From Datura wrightii (Eukaryota; Streptophyta; Magnoliopsida; Solanales; Solanaceae), in contig JASDFA010000003.1 of NCBI GenBank assembly GCA_035772735.1, forward strand, positions 62,740,501 through 62,804,500: a stretch of DNA of 64,000 nt, in the 5' to 3' direction. Below, one piece after another: positions 41,672-53,489 of this stretch. Position 1 is the stretch's first letter; every line of letters starts with the position of its first letter. The position numbers and the translations under genes are program-made. The notes beneath the pieces were generated by a model that saw only the letters and a list, made by a program, of their open reading frames with translations, did no database searches and was not told the DNA's origin.

Positions 41672-43824
41672 ATGAATGATGGCACGTATAAATGTCACAG
41701 GACTTGAGGACATGCTCATTATGTCCTCGAAGGATGAGGATTCACCAGCAATATCACTGGGATAAACTCGAGAGACTGGCTAACAGCGAGACTGAACTGG
41801 AACGTCTGAACCTGTATCATGAACTGATACAATATAGATTATATGGTCAGTACTTTGAATGCACTGAGTATGCGAGGTAAGTAAAACAGGTTGAGTAAGT
41901 AAAACCTAAATCATGTCTAACATAAATCATAACATCATAAGATTCTGGGAGTAACGACTGCATGTTGATATCTGAAAACATGAATAGGCATAAACTAAAA
42001 TAAGTGCATATGGCTTGCCATATCTGAAGTCATAGGTAAAAGCATGTAAACTGATCCTTGGGTCAAACTTACTATAGACATGATATAGTACCTTATAGTA
42101 TATATATTACTGAAATTATTAGGAACAATGGGTGACTCATCCTAACCGACAATCACTATGTATGAGTGCATGGTGATCCCACGTCTTGTTTATATAGAGG
42201 AGGGCCATCCTAAGCCTTTCTAGGGTGAAGGATTAAATAAGGTGTGATATCATAATGGGCCCTTGAGCCAGGAAAATGCTCTCTTAAGAGGCTCCAAAGT
42301 ATACCTACATTGGCACGTAGTTTATGAGACTGGGGAACCTTGGAATGCCTAGCCCACTCGGTGGTAGACACTACTCCCAAAACATACATAATGCTCATAT
42401 AATCATATACCAAAACATAACTTAAACCTTAACATAAGGGGAGTCTTGACTCCAAAATATGAGAGATAACTGAACTTTTTAGCCTTGTCTAAAACATGAA
42501 ATCATACTTAATTTGAGTGCGCTTGCCCAAATGTTGACATCATTCTTGCGTGAAATAGACATCATAAGTAAAATCATAAATATATTCTTGGATAATTTGT
42601 AAACATATGCTAGACATTTCATCATACTTGAAACCCTCAATCATAAACTATACTTTTTCATAAACTTTCATAATTGGGCAAAATCTTCTAAAACTTGAAC
42701 TCGTGATTTTCAATTAAAACATGCATAAAATCCACCCATTAATCATCAAACATACTTTAAAATATAGAGGGAATATCCCATAAACAATTTTTAAGAAATC
42801 CATAAATTAGATTAAAATCAATTTTTTAAATCATAATTTGAATCGAGACTTGCTTCATGAAATTAAGAAGAATTATGGATATGAGGGTGAAAGAAATCCT
42901 CATTCATGGCCTCACATACCTGCGTAAGCTGAATATACACCTTTCCTTGAAAGCCCAAGATATTTGGGGAAGAACTTGATGATTTCTATGCTTGAACTCC
43001 TATGGGATCCTCTAAACTTGCATAAATAGGAAACGAATGGGTTAGAATAGGCTAAAACCTATTCAAACCCTCCTAACATAGCCTAAAATGATGTAGTTTA
43101 AGGCTTAGTAGCTTAAGAATTATCGAAATGCCCTTACTTAAATTGCAGGAAATTTTATTCTACCAGATTTCATGACTCACACCAAGAGTCATACCTTCAT
43201 ACCATGACTCGTGGTTACTATCCGTAGCCACCACTATTTTTCCTAACTTTCTGATGTTTTCCACAGGTCAGACCACGATTCATACCACCAACCTATGAGT
43301 CATTAGGTCCACCCGTGGTCAGTGCATACAAGATCCTTAGTTCCTCCTCACAGTTTCAAGCCATGACTCATTGTTTCACACGACGAGTCATATCCTAACT
43401 CATTCCTTCCAATTCTGATACATAAGAGATCCCTTACGACTATTGACCATGAGTCGTACCATTAACCTAAAACTCGTGATTTGCTCTCATAGTTCACTCA
43501 TTCAGCTCCTCCATCTTTCTAACGAATCATACAATGACCCGCGGTTTCCCACAATGGGTCATACAACGACTCGTACATTCTAACTAGGGTAAATTATTCC
43601 TTAAACCATGGTTCATCCTACAACTTGTGACATGATCCCATGAGTTGTACCTTAATTCGTTACTACTAGGCCTCCTGCTGTAGATTCTGACCACGAGTTA
43701 TACCACGACTTGTTAATCCTTCCCACAACTCGCACGACGAGTTATTCTGAGTCATTTTTCAAACATTTTTGTTGATCACATTTCTAATCTGGATTCTAAT
43801 CTTAGGAACTTTAAGGGTATTATA
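41672..43824 (-). repeat. Gypsy LTR fragment (minus orientation)
   Basis: Minus-strand LTR whose start reads TATAATACCC at 43824 and which lacks its 3' end at 41672. It matches the LTR at 1-588 (through 42790-43400) and, around 41710-41880, the R region of element B including the hairpin TGTATCA/TGATACA (41813-41831). It has a dense array of ACGACTCGT-type words at 43160-43760. No gene is seen. Confidence 0.75.
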
Positions 43825-43833
43825 TTTATCCCT

Positions 43834-45136
43834 AGGATGCATGATTTTGTAAATTTCAAACTTGAGTCCATGATTTATAGTATGATGAATTATCAAAGCA
43901 TGCATGAACATTATGAATTCTTAAACTTATGAATCCATGATTTCGAATTATGAAGCTTATTTAAGGTATGTATGATTTCATATTTTGGGCAAGCCCATGT
44001 AACTTCAAGTATGTTTTATCATGATTTTGGCCAAGGCTTACATGATCAGTTTTAAAGAAATGTTTGGAGACAAGACGCCAAAGTAAATGATTCAAGTTAT
44101 ATTCTGAGAAGACATTTATGAGCTATATGCATCTTTTGGGAGTAGTTTCTTGCATCGAGTTGGCCAGGGATTCCAAGGACCCTAGTCTCATAACTACACG
44201 CTACTGTAGGCATATATATACTCGGGACCTCTCAAGAGAGTGCTTCCCCTGCCCAAGGGCAGACCAGTGATGTCACACCTTTATTCTTCTCTGTCATAGG
44301 ACAGCTCTCCCCACTTGAGCGAGACAGTTAGGGCATCACGTAAGCTCTATCGTGATGGTGTCAGTTATGACGAAGCCTCCCAATATTTCTCATGTTCTTA
44401 GTTAATCATGTTCATGAGATGATATGATTTTTATAGCATATTTGACCCATTGATCAGTTTATTAGTTTTCAATTATGATTTCAAGTATGGAACATTACAT
44501 GATTTCGACTTCTAAATATTGGATCACTATGTTTAGCTTATGATAAACATCTCAAGATTATGACTACTTCAGGAAAATGGCTTTTAACATGTTATCATTA
44601 TTCTCATGTTCTATCTTATCTTATATTCATGATTTCAGACAATCATTTTACTAGTATGTTTATTTTATCTACACACCTAGTACATTCAAAGTACTGACAG
44701 CATACTCTATGCTATATCATCTCATGATATAGGTTTGGGTGATCCATCTTAGTCCCGTCATATGCTCGCTCTCGTCAGTTCAACTCTATCCTTGTTTTGG
44801 TGAGTCCTCAGGATCCGAGGATGTCAGTTTTGATTATGTCTCTTTTGTTTATGTCTTATAGTTTCATACTTAGTGAGCTAGTTGGGCGTGTTTCCCCATC
44901 AGCTCATCAGATGGTTAGAGGCTTTTCAAAGAGCTATGTATAGATGATTCAGTAATGTTGGTTCATGTTTACATTTATGTTGATGCTATGTAGACTTCTG
45001 CTTATATTATGTTCATGCTTTAATTATGCTTAGCTATGCTATTATTCATGCTATATATGTGCCATGGGTTAGCTTCGAGCCATTCATGGTTCTAGATCTC
45101 GTGTCTCAATCCATGGTCCTAGCTCGGGTCATGACA
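43834..45136 (+). repeat. 5' LTR of gypsy element A2, 5' truncated
   Basis: It matches 51030-52100 (the 3' LTR of the same element) with many substitutions. It holds AGTAC-attcaaa-GTACT (44679-44695) and a second hairpin at 44712-44732 (arms CTATATCAT and ATGATATAG, loop CTC). It ends GGGTCATGACA at 45136. The U3 is missing; the fragment abuts a minus-strand LTR in head-to-head fashion at about 43830. Confidence 0.75.
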
Positions 45137-45140
45137 AACA

Positions 45141-45151
45141 TAGTATCAAAG
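45141..45151 (+). promoter_or_regulatory. Decayed primer-binding site of A2
   Basis: TAGTATCAAAG, two G-to-A changes away from TGGTATCAGAG (tRNA-iMet type), 4 nt after the LTR end. Confidence 0.65.
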
Positions 45152-45347
45152 TAAAGGTTTAGGTGTGTCCTAAGGTGTATGAATGCCGTTAAGTAGAATC
45201 TTTTCCATGGGTGTGAAGCGTGCCATACTTATGGGGAAGAGACTATGAGATGTTTTAGGAAATTTCCCTTCTTTCATGATCTATGTCGTGCAATAAAGTA
45301 CAACTCTCCTACTCCTCTAACTCGTTGATATACGCATTTTCAGAAAC

Positions 45348-46550
45348 ATGTCTCCCTTTCGAGTAAGTGGAAAAAGAAATAGCAGTGGAAATGGCCATGG
45401 CAATGGCATTGGAGACGGACATCAGCCAGCCTCACCAACTCCAGCTGAACCTTTGTCGGAGAAGGTCACTCATGCCGAGTTTAGGTTGGTATTTCAAATG
45501 TTAGCACAGGCCATGACCGCCTAGGTCAATCAGCAAGTTGTTGCTCATATGAACCTGAATGGGAATGCGATAGCGACTAGGGTGCGATACTTCATTACGA
45601 TGAACCCACCTGAGTTTCTTGGGTCAAAGGTGGATGAGGACCCAAAAGAGTTTATTGAGGAGGTCTAGAAGATTACGTAGGTTATGTGTTTTTCTGGAGA
45701 GGACACTGCAGACTTGGCCTCCTATCAGCTCAAAGGGTTTGCTCATATATGGTTCCAGTAGTGGAAGGAGAGTAGGGGAGTTGGTGTAGTCCCTGTTGGC
45801 TGGGATGAGTTTGTTATGGCTTTCATGAACAGCTTCTTCCCCCGAGAATTGAAGGAAGCAAAGGCAGTCGAGTTCATTAATCTGAAGTAGAATGATATGA
45901 ATGTTCAGGAGTAAGCCCGGAACCTTACCTAGTTGTCCAAGTATGCCGCAGAGATGGTTGCTGATCCAAGGGCTACTATGAGTAAGTTCATGAATGGAGC
46001 GGCAAATTTATCAGACATGGAGAGAAGGACTTCCATGTTGATTAATGATAATATATCTCGCGACTGATAATATATGCCCAACAGATAGAGGCAGAGCAGA
46101 TGAAAGAGAAGGAGAAGGAGAGAGAGGCCAAGAGGGCTAGAATAGGGGGCCATAGGCATTTCTAGTTGAGATCCGGTGTGCACATCACCCTTAGTTCCAC
46201 AAAAGGTCATCAACTCTAGCTCTCTTATCAGCCCACGTTCCATCCAGACCGTAAGGGAATCAGAGATGTAGAGCGTTAGGCTCCAGGGGGAAAAGGAGCA
46301 TGATAGAGGAGCACATTTTTCTAGCTTGTAGGAAGTATGGTAGCAGGCACCCTAGAGAGTGTTCGACTGGCACTGATGGTTACTTCAGGTGTGGAAAGCC
46401 CAAATATATGCTCAGAGATTGTCCTTCAGCTAGACAAGGCGATGGTAGAGGCCACGCCCTAGCCACCATTTCAGCAGCTCCAGCAGCTCACCCAACTCAA
46501 TAGGGAGCCTCTTCTAGTGCGAGTGGCAGACAACGCCCAGAATAGGTTTT
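45348..46550 (+). pseudogene. gag: Element A2 gag, decayed by in-frame TAG codons
   Basis: It starts ATG 45348 (MSPFRVSGKRNSSGNG). For about 640 nt the frame holds without any indel but carries TAG at 45522, 45666, 45678, 45759, 45888 and 45930 and TAA at 45912. The TAGs stand at positions where this gag family normally has Gln (for example before VNQQV and LSKYA). Capsid-like motifs are present: MNPPEFLGSKVDEDPKEF, GFAHIWF and FFPRELKEAKAVEF. Downstream of 46020 the frame shifts; a zinc knuckle remnant YFRCGKPKYMLRDC (46390-46431) has lost its first Cys and its His. Confidence 0.85.
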
Positions 46551-46636
46551 GTGCACTCTCATCTCATCAAGAGTAGGAGTGCTCACCTGATGTGGTCACT
46601 AGTATGTTATGAGTATTCCATCTTGATGTATATGAA

Positions 46637-49600
46637 TTGTTAAATCCATGGGATACATTATCTTTCATGACTCCTTATGTTGTTGTTAGTTTTGATGTCA
46701 GTCCCGAAATTCTATCAGAATCCTTCTCAGTTGCTACACCTGTTAGTGAGTTAGTTTTAGCTCAATGGGTATACAGAAATTGCCCTATCATGATTCTTCA
46801 GATAGTCACCTCAGTCGACTTATTGGAGTTAGATATGACTGACTTCGATGTTATCTTTGGTATGGATTGGTTACATGCTTGTTATTCCTCGATAAATTGT
46901 GGAACCCGTATGGTAGAGTACTGTTTTCTGGATGAACAAGTCCTAGAGTGGCAGGGTAGTTCAGTTGTGCCTGTGGGTCACCTTGTATCCTATCTTAAGG
47001 CCAGAAAGATAATCTTTGAGGGTTGTATGTACCATGTAGTTTGGGTTAAGGATGTTACATCTGAAACCCTGACTCTTTAGTCAGTTCCTATTATGTAAGT
47101 ATTTGGAGGTGTTTCCAAATGATCTACCCAGAGTTCCTTACAAGCGAGAGATTGTCTTTGGCATCAATCTTCTTCCTGATACGCAGCCCATATCTATTCC
47201 TCCTTACAGAATGGCTCCAGCCAAGCTAAAGAAGTTAAAAGAGAAGTTGAAAGATCTCCTAGATAAGGGTTTCATCAGGCCTAGTAAGTCCCCATGGGGT
47301 GCTCCAGTTCTCTTTGTTCGAAAGAAAGATTATTCAATTCGGATATGCATTGATTTTCGACAGTTGAACAAGGTCATAATCAAGAATAAGTATCCCCTCA
47401 CCAGTTTTAATGACATGTTTGACAACTTCAGGGTGCTAAATGCTTTTCAAAGATAGACCTCAGATCCGGCTATCATCACTTAGAGTTAGGGATAGTGAAA
47501 TTTTTAAGACAACCTTCAAGACTCTGTATGGTCACTATAAGTTCATAGTTACATCTTTTGGACTAATGAATGCTCCTGCGACTTTTATAGACTTGATGAA
47601 TAGGGTGTTAAAGTAGTACCTTGATATGTTTGTGATTTTCTTCATAGATGATATTCTCATATACTCTCGGAGCGAGGAGGAGCATGCCGCTCATTTGAGG
47701 ATTGTTGCAGACTCTCAAGGATCGCTAATTGTTTGCTAAATTCAGCAAGTGTGAGTTTTGGCTGAACTCGGTATCACTCTTGGACCATGTGATGTCGAGT
47801 GAGGGTGTATAGGTGGAATTTCAAAAGATAGAGGCAATTAAGAATTGTACTAGACCTGTCGGTACTACAAATATTAGGAGCTTTTTGGGTTTAGCCGGCT
47901 ACTATAGGAGGTCTGTAGAGGGATTTTAATCCATTGCAGCACCATTGACTAAGTAGACCCTGAAGAAGGTCAAATTTCAGTGGTTTGATTCTTCTAAGAA
48001 GAGTTTTTAGGAATTAAAGACTCAACTCACTTCAGCTCCAGTATTGACCCTACCAGAGGGCACGGGTGGTTTCATAATATTGTGATGCCTCTGGGGTTGG
48101 AATTGGTTGTATGTTGATACAACATGGTAAGAAAACTACATATTCTTCCAGAAATCTTAAGAATCATGAGAAGAATTATCTGGTGTATAACCTAGAGCTG
48201 GTAGTTGTGTTGTTTGCCTTGAAGATTTAGAGGCACTATTTGGATGAGGTACATGTGGATGTGTTCATTGACCACAAGAGCCTTCAGTATGTGTTTACCC
48301 AAAAGGACCTAAATTTGTGACAAAGGAGATGGCTAGAGCTTCTCAAGAACAATGACATGATTGTCCTTTATCACCTGGCAAGGCCAACATAGTGGCAAAT
48401 GCTCTTATCTGGCTGCCCATGGAGAGGTTTTCCCATGTTGAGAGTGGAAGAAAGGAGTTGGTGAAGGATGTCCATAGGCTTTTTTATTTGGGAGTTTGCC
48501 TTACAGATTCATCAGATGGTGGCGTTATCATTGAAAATGGGCTGAATCTTCATTGGTGAAGGACGTTAAAGAAAGGCAAGATGAGGATCCTATCTTGGTG
48601 AAGTTGAAGGAAGCTTTCCGAAATTAGAAAGTAGAGGTTTTCTCCTGAGGGGGAGATGGTGTATTCTGGTATTAGGACCAACTGTGTGTTCTGGCTGTAG
48701 ATGACCTGAGAGCAGATATTGAACAAGGCTCATGGCTCTTAGTACTCTATCCATCCAGGTGACACTAGGATGTGCCGTGATCTATGGGAAGTCTATTAGT
48801 GGAATGGCATGAAAAAGGACATAGCATAACTTGTGGTTAAGTGCCCGAATTGCTAATAGGTGAAGGTCAACCATCAGAGACCTAGGCATATTCTTCAGGA
48901 CATCAACATCCCTACTTGGAAGTGGCAAGAGATCAATATGAACTTCCTTTCAGGTTTGCCTCTTGTACGCCGACAGTATGACTCTATATGTATGATTGTG
49001 GACAGGTTGACCAAATCAGCACATTTCTTACCAGTCAAAACTACCTATTCTATCGAGGATTATGCTAGATTGTATGATCGGGTGTTGGTTCAGTTGAATA
49101 GAGTTTCTTTGTACATCATCTCCGATAGGGCTACTCAGTTCACCTCTCAGTTTTGGAGGTTGTTTCAAAGGGACCTTGGTACTCAGGTGAAGCTTAGTAT
49201 AACATTTCTCCCGCAGACAGATGGTTAGGCCGAGCAGATCATTCTTGAGCACATGTTGTGAGCGTGCGTGATTGATTTCAAGGGTTGTTGAGATAATCAC
49301 TTGCTTCTCATCGAGTTTGCCTACAATAATAGTTATTGCTCCAGCATTCAGATGACTGTATTTGAGGCTCTTTATGGGCGGAGGTGTAGGTCGTCTATTG
49401 CATGGTTCGAGGTAGGTGAGGCTTGATAAGCCCAGATTCAGTTCATGAGGCTATGGAGAAGGTTCAGCTTATTAGGGAGAGGCTGAAGACAGCTCAGAGT
49501 TGACATAAATCATATACGGATGTTAGCAGGGGAGAACTTGAGTTTGAGGTCGATGATTAGGTGTTTCTAAAGGTGTCTCCCATGAAGGTAGTTATGAGAT

Positions 49601-50000
49601 TTGGTAAGAAAGGGAATCTTAGTACCCGATATGTTGGTCATTATAGGATTATGAGGCAAGTTGGCAATGTGGGGTATGAGTTGGAGCTACTAGCGGAGTT
49701 AGCCTCGGTGCATCCAATTTTCCATGTGTCCATGTTAAAAAGTGCATTGGTGATCCAGCTTAGGTTGTTTCAGTAGACAAAATTAGGGTGAAGGATAGAC
49801 TTACTTATGAGGAGGTTCTGGTTGAGATTCTTGAACGTTAAGTTCTGAAGTTGAGGAACAAGGAAGTATCTTCAGTGAAAGTTTTGTGGAGAAATCAGCT
49901 TGTTAAGGGAGTTACGTGGGAAGCCGAAGCAGATATGATGTCCAAATACCTGCATCTTTTTCCTTCCAGCATGAGGTACCAGTTTCCTCGTTAGTACTCT
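46637..50000 (+). pseudogene. pol: Element A2 pol (protease, RT, RNase H, integrase, chromodomain), decayed
   Basis: The order is: protease-region frame 46637-47080 (FDVIFGMDWLHACYSSINC); RT 47103-47900 (KGFIRPSKSPWGAPVLFVRK, ICIDFRQLNKV; catalytic FFIDDILIYS near 47640-47675 intact); RNase H to about 48330; linker with LARLR-like text; integrase core 48860-49228 (IVDRLTKSAHFLPV kept); integrase C-terminus (49320-49760, GWFEVGEA-like, then VGYELELLAELASVHPIFHVS); and a chromodomain-like end (VKVLWRNQ, WEAEADMMSKY, near 49875-49960). There are many stops, often TAG, and several indels. The C-terminal chromodomain fits a chromovirus (Tekay/Del-type). Confidence 0.85.
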
Positions 50001-50206
50001 ATTCAGTTTCATGTCAAGTTCATGCCTCTCAGTTTCTTTAATATTATAGCATGCATTTATGCATTAGGAACTCAGTTTAGTCATGTATCCCAATCCTTAG
50101 TCAGTTACTCCATTAGTTTTTCAATTTATAGCTTTCAATTTTGGGATTGCAGTTCTTTCTCTAACCTTTCAGTATCTTTATTCTACATTCGAGGATGAAT
50201 ATTCCC

Positions 50207-50219
50207 AAGGGGGAGATAA
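50207..50219 (+). promoter_or_regulatory. Polypurine tract of A2
   Basis: AAGGGGGAGATAA directly before the LTR start TGTAATACCCC at 50220. Confidence 0.75.
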
Positions 50220-52100
50220 TGTAATACCCCAAAAGTCACTAAGATCAGACCCAAGGGCTGAAATGAAGAATATAAGAAAACCTGCACTAGGTCACAGAAC
50301 GAGTCATTATATGACTCGTCAAGTGACCCGATGGATCATGGTGTGACCTGTTAAGTTTGCAAGTTGGTGAAAAGGTGGAGTTTCATAGAGTCTCTATGAC
50401 TGGTTAGGTAACCCATTAAGTGACAAGACGAATCGTCAAGTAAGGCATCAAGAGAAGATCAGAAAATTTGAGAAGAATCTGCCAGTAACAGCAGGTCAAG
50501 TGATGACCCGTCAAGTCTCCCATCGGGCCATCTAGTCACTTGTTGGGTCTGGATATGAGTAATTTCCTGTCATTTTATTAAGGGTGTTTTCGTAATTCTT
50601 AAGTGCCTATCACCTAAACTAAGTTGTTTTAAGCCTCTTAAAGGACCTAAACCCTCATTCTACTCCTAACACCCCTAAGTGAAGATCAAATTCCCTCAAG
50701 AGAAGTTAGGGTTCTTCATCAAATCTTCCCCTCAATTCCCTTTAGGTCTCCAATCTAGTTGAGGATTCTTCAAGCCCAGGTATGTAGGGTTACGAGTGGG
50801 GGAATTCTTCAATTCTCATGCCTAATTTCATCTTTATTCTATGATTTCAAGTCTCCAATCATGTTAAGTTGAAGTTCCTAGGGTTTTCCATGCAATTAAT
50901 CACGATATCTTTATGGGTTCAATTCTCTCATATTCCAATTGATGAAATATAGTTATTAGGGCATATTTTACTCTCAAGTTCTTCATGAATTGATGTTTTC
51001 AAGCTTATGATGATTTTTCTCTAGTATGCATGATTTTATGAATTTCAATTTCACGAGCCCATGATTTCTAGTATGATGAATTATCGAAGTATTCATGAAT
51101 ATTATGAATTTTTAAACTTATTGAATCCATGATTTCGAATTATGAAGTCATTTTCAAGTATATATGATTTCATGTTTTGGGCTAGCCCATGTAAAGTCAA
51201 GTATGTTTTATCATGATTTTAGACAAGGCTTGCATGATCAGTTTTGAAGAAATATTTTGAGTAAAGGCTCCCAAGTAAATGATTCAAGTTATGTTTCGAG
51301 AAGACAATTATGAGCTACATGCATGTTTTGGGAGTAGTTTGTAGCATCGAGTAGACCAGGGATTTTGAGGACCTCGATCTCATAGCTACGCGCCACCATA
51401 GGTATATATTTATACGCAGACTTCTTAAGAGAGTGCTTTCCTCGCCCGACGGCACACCAGTGATATCACAGCTTCATCATTCTCTATCCTGGCAAGGATT
51501 AGGATGACTCTACCCACTTCAGCGAGATAGTTGGGGCATCACGTAAGCTCTATCATGATGGTGCATGTTATGACAAAGCCTCCCATTATTCCTCATATTT
51601 TGAATTACTCATGTTCTTGACTTATGATATTATGTTTTATAGCATATTGACCAATTGATCAGTTTATGAGTTTTCACTTATGATTTCAAGTATGGTACAT
51701 TACATGATTTCTATTTCTAAACCTTGGTTCTACCATGTTCAGCTTATGATGAATATCTCATGATTACTATTACTTCAGGAATATGGCTTTTACCATGTTG
51801 TCCTTGCTCTCATGTTCTATCTTGTTTAATATTCATGATTTCAAACTATCATTTTACTAGTATGTTTTACTTTCTCTACATATTTAGTACATTCAAAATA
51901 CTAACCGCATACCCTATGCGATATCATCTCATAATATAGGTTCGGGTGATCCATCATAGTACCATCGTTAGCTCGCTCTCACTCAGTTTAGCTCTATCCC
52001 AATTTTTGTGAGTCCTCAAGATCTGAGGACATCAGTTTTGATTATGTCTCTTTTGTTTATGTCTTATAGTATCAGACTTATCGAGCTAGTTGGGGGTGTT
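50220..52100 (+). repeat. 3' LTR of A2, interrupted by element C
   Basis: It starts TGTAATACCCCAAAAG, with an array of GACTCGTCAAGTGACCC-like words at 50285-50540. It matches the 5' LTR from 51030 on. It stops at 52100 in GTTGGGGGTGTT; the 5' LTR shows that about 250 more bases of LTR should follow, and they are displaced by element C. Confidence 0.75.
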
Positions 52101-52808
52101 TGTCATGCCCAAAAACTAGGGTAGGGCGCAACTGGCCCTCAATTCATGATTGATCGAGAAGCCGGCTATATAACATCAATAAATATAACACTAAGGCTTA
52201 CCAAGCCACCTATCACAACCAACCAAGATAAATATTGGACCTATAATGTACCGATAGTAATGAATATGCAACCTGGAAAGCCGACAAGGCTATAATAAAG
52301 CTAAACATAGCAATGGAAAACCAACACGACTACATAACCAAAACTACTATACAAACTAGTCCACATCAGCCTCTACAGAGTAAAAAAACTTAAATGCACA
52401 AGACAATGCCCCGACCTATCCATGTTGTACACAAAACTCAAAATAGTCAAAACTAGGACATGGCTCCTGGAAGAGAAGAGCATACTAGTATTCCGCTGAC
52501 ATTTGGCTCCTACTACGTCTGATGATCTGAGCCTCCTCATGTACCTGTAGCAGATTGCAAGAAGGGTCCCCAGATGAATGGATGTTAGTACGAATAAAAT
52601 GTACTAGTATGTAAGGCTGAAAACTGTAAACATATAAGATAACAATGATAACTGAGCCAGAAATAAGGAACAACAACAACCTGGAATCTTGAAAACTGAA
52701 ACTTGACAATAACTCAATATTGAAGTGTAAATGCAATCATCTAATGCACAACAAAAACTATAACTGAAATGCCAGTGGCCAGCCGACCATAAAATACATA
52801 TAAAATTC

Positions 52809-52955
52809 GTCCAGCAAGTGTACCACACGGGAGTAAAAATAAAAAATGCCTCCATCCAGTGTACCACACCAAGGTAAAATCTGTCCAGCCAGTGTGCCAC
52901 ACAGAGGTTAAATAAAAATACCTCCACCCGGTGTACCACATTGGGGTAAAATAAG
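52809..52955 (+). repeat. 74-bp tandem repeat in LTR of C
   Basis: Two units, each itself made of two half-units sharing CCAG..AGTGTACCACAC. The copies are diverged by substitutions and small indels. Confidence 0.7.
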
Positions 52956-53470
52956 TAAATCTTAAACAAAATCATAAATGGAGATGATATGGCTTATACT
53001 TAACTAACTTAACACGTATAGCATAGAAATGACGAATATTAAATATGTGGCCTGCATAGGCCTCCTTCGTAATGCATAACTGCAAGTGCGCACATATAAC
53101 ATGTAAAGCTAGAAAATAGAATTTAAATGCATGTATTCAAAACTTTTTTAAATCATAAGGAATTGCGGAAGACCTAAGAGTTTCAACAAGCTTTATAGAT
53201 CGTGTTCAAGGGACAATAGAGCTCGGAAACTCGCTAGCTTGTCGTTCGGCTTAAGGGAAAGGGATTATAAGATCTCCCCTTGGCCTGGCATATTTCATAA
53301 CCTACACATAAGATAAAGGAAAACCATAACTAGGAAATTCTAATTCAATAAGCTTGTTTACCCTTAATAGCTTGCTACGTCTTTACTTGGCTTAAAATCG
53401 TTTACATGTCATCGTCTTGGCTCTTTCACCAAATTCCGTTAGCAGCCAGACCTTTAAACACATTTGACAT

Positions 53471-53489
53471 CACACACACACACACACAC
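53471..53489 (+). repeat. CA microsatellite
   Basis: About nine uninterrupted CA units inside the LTR of element C. Confidence 0.9.

Noticed and set aside
52604..52975. 123-codon minus-strand frame with repeated WYTGWR-like text
   Set aside because: The repeats are the translation of the 74-bp tandem DNA repeat in the LTR of C; other frames show the same periodicity.
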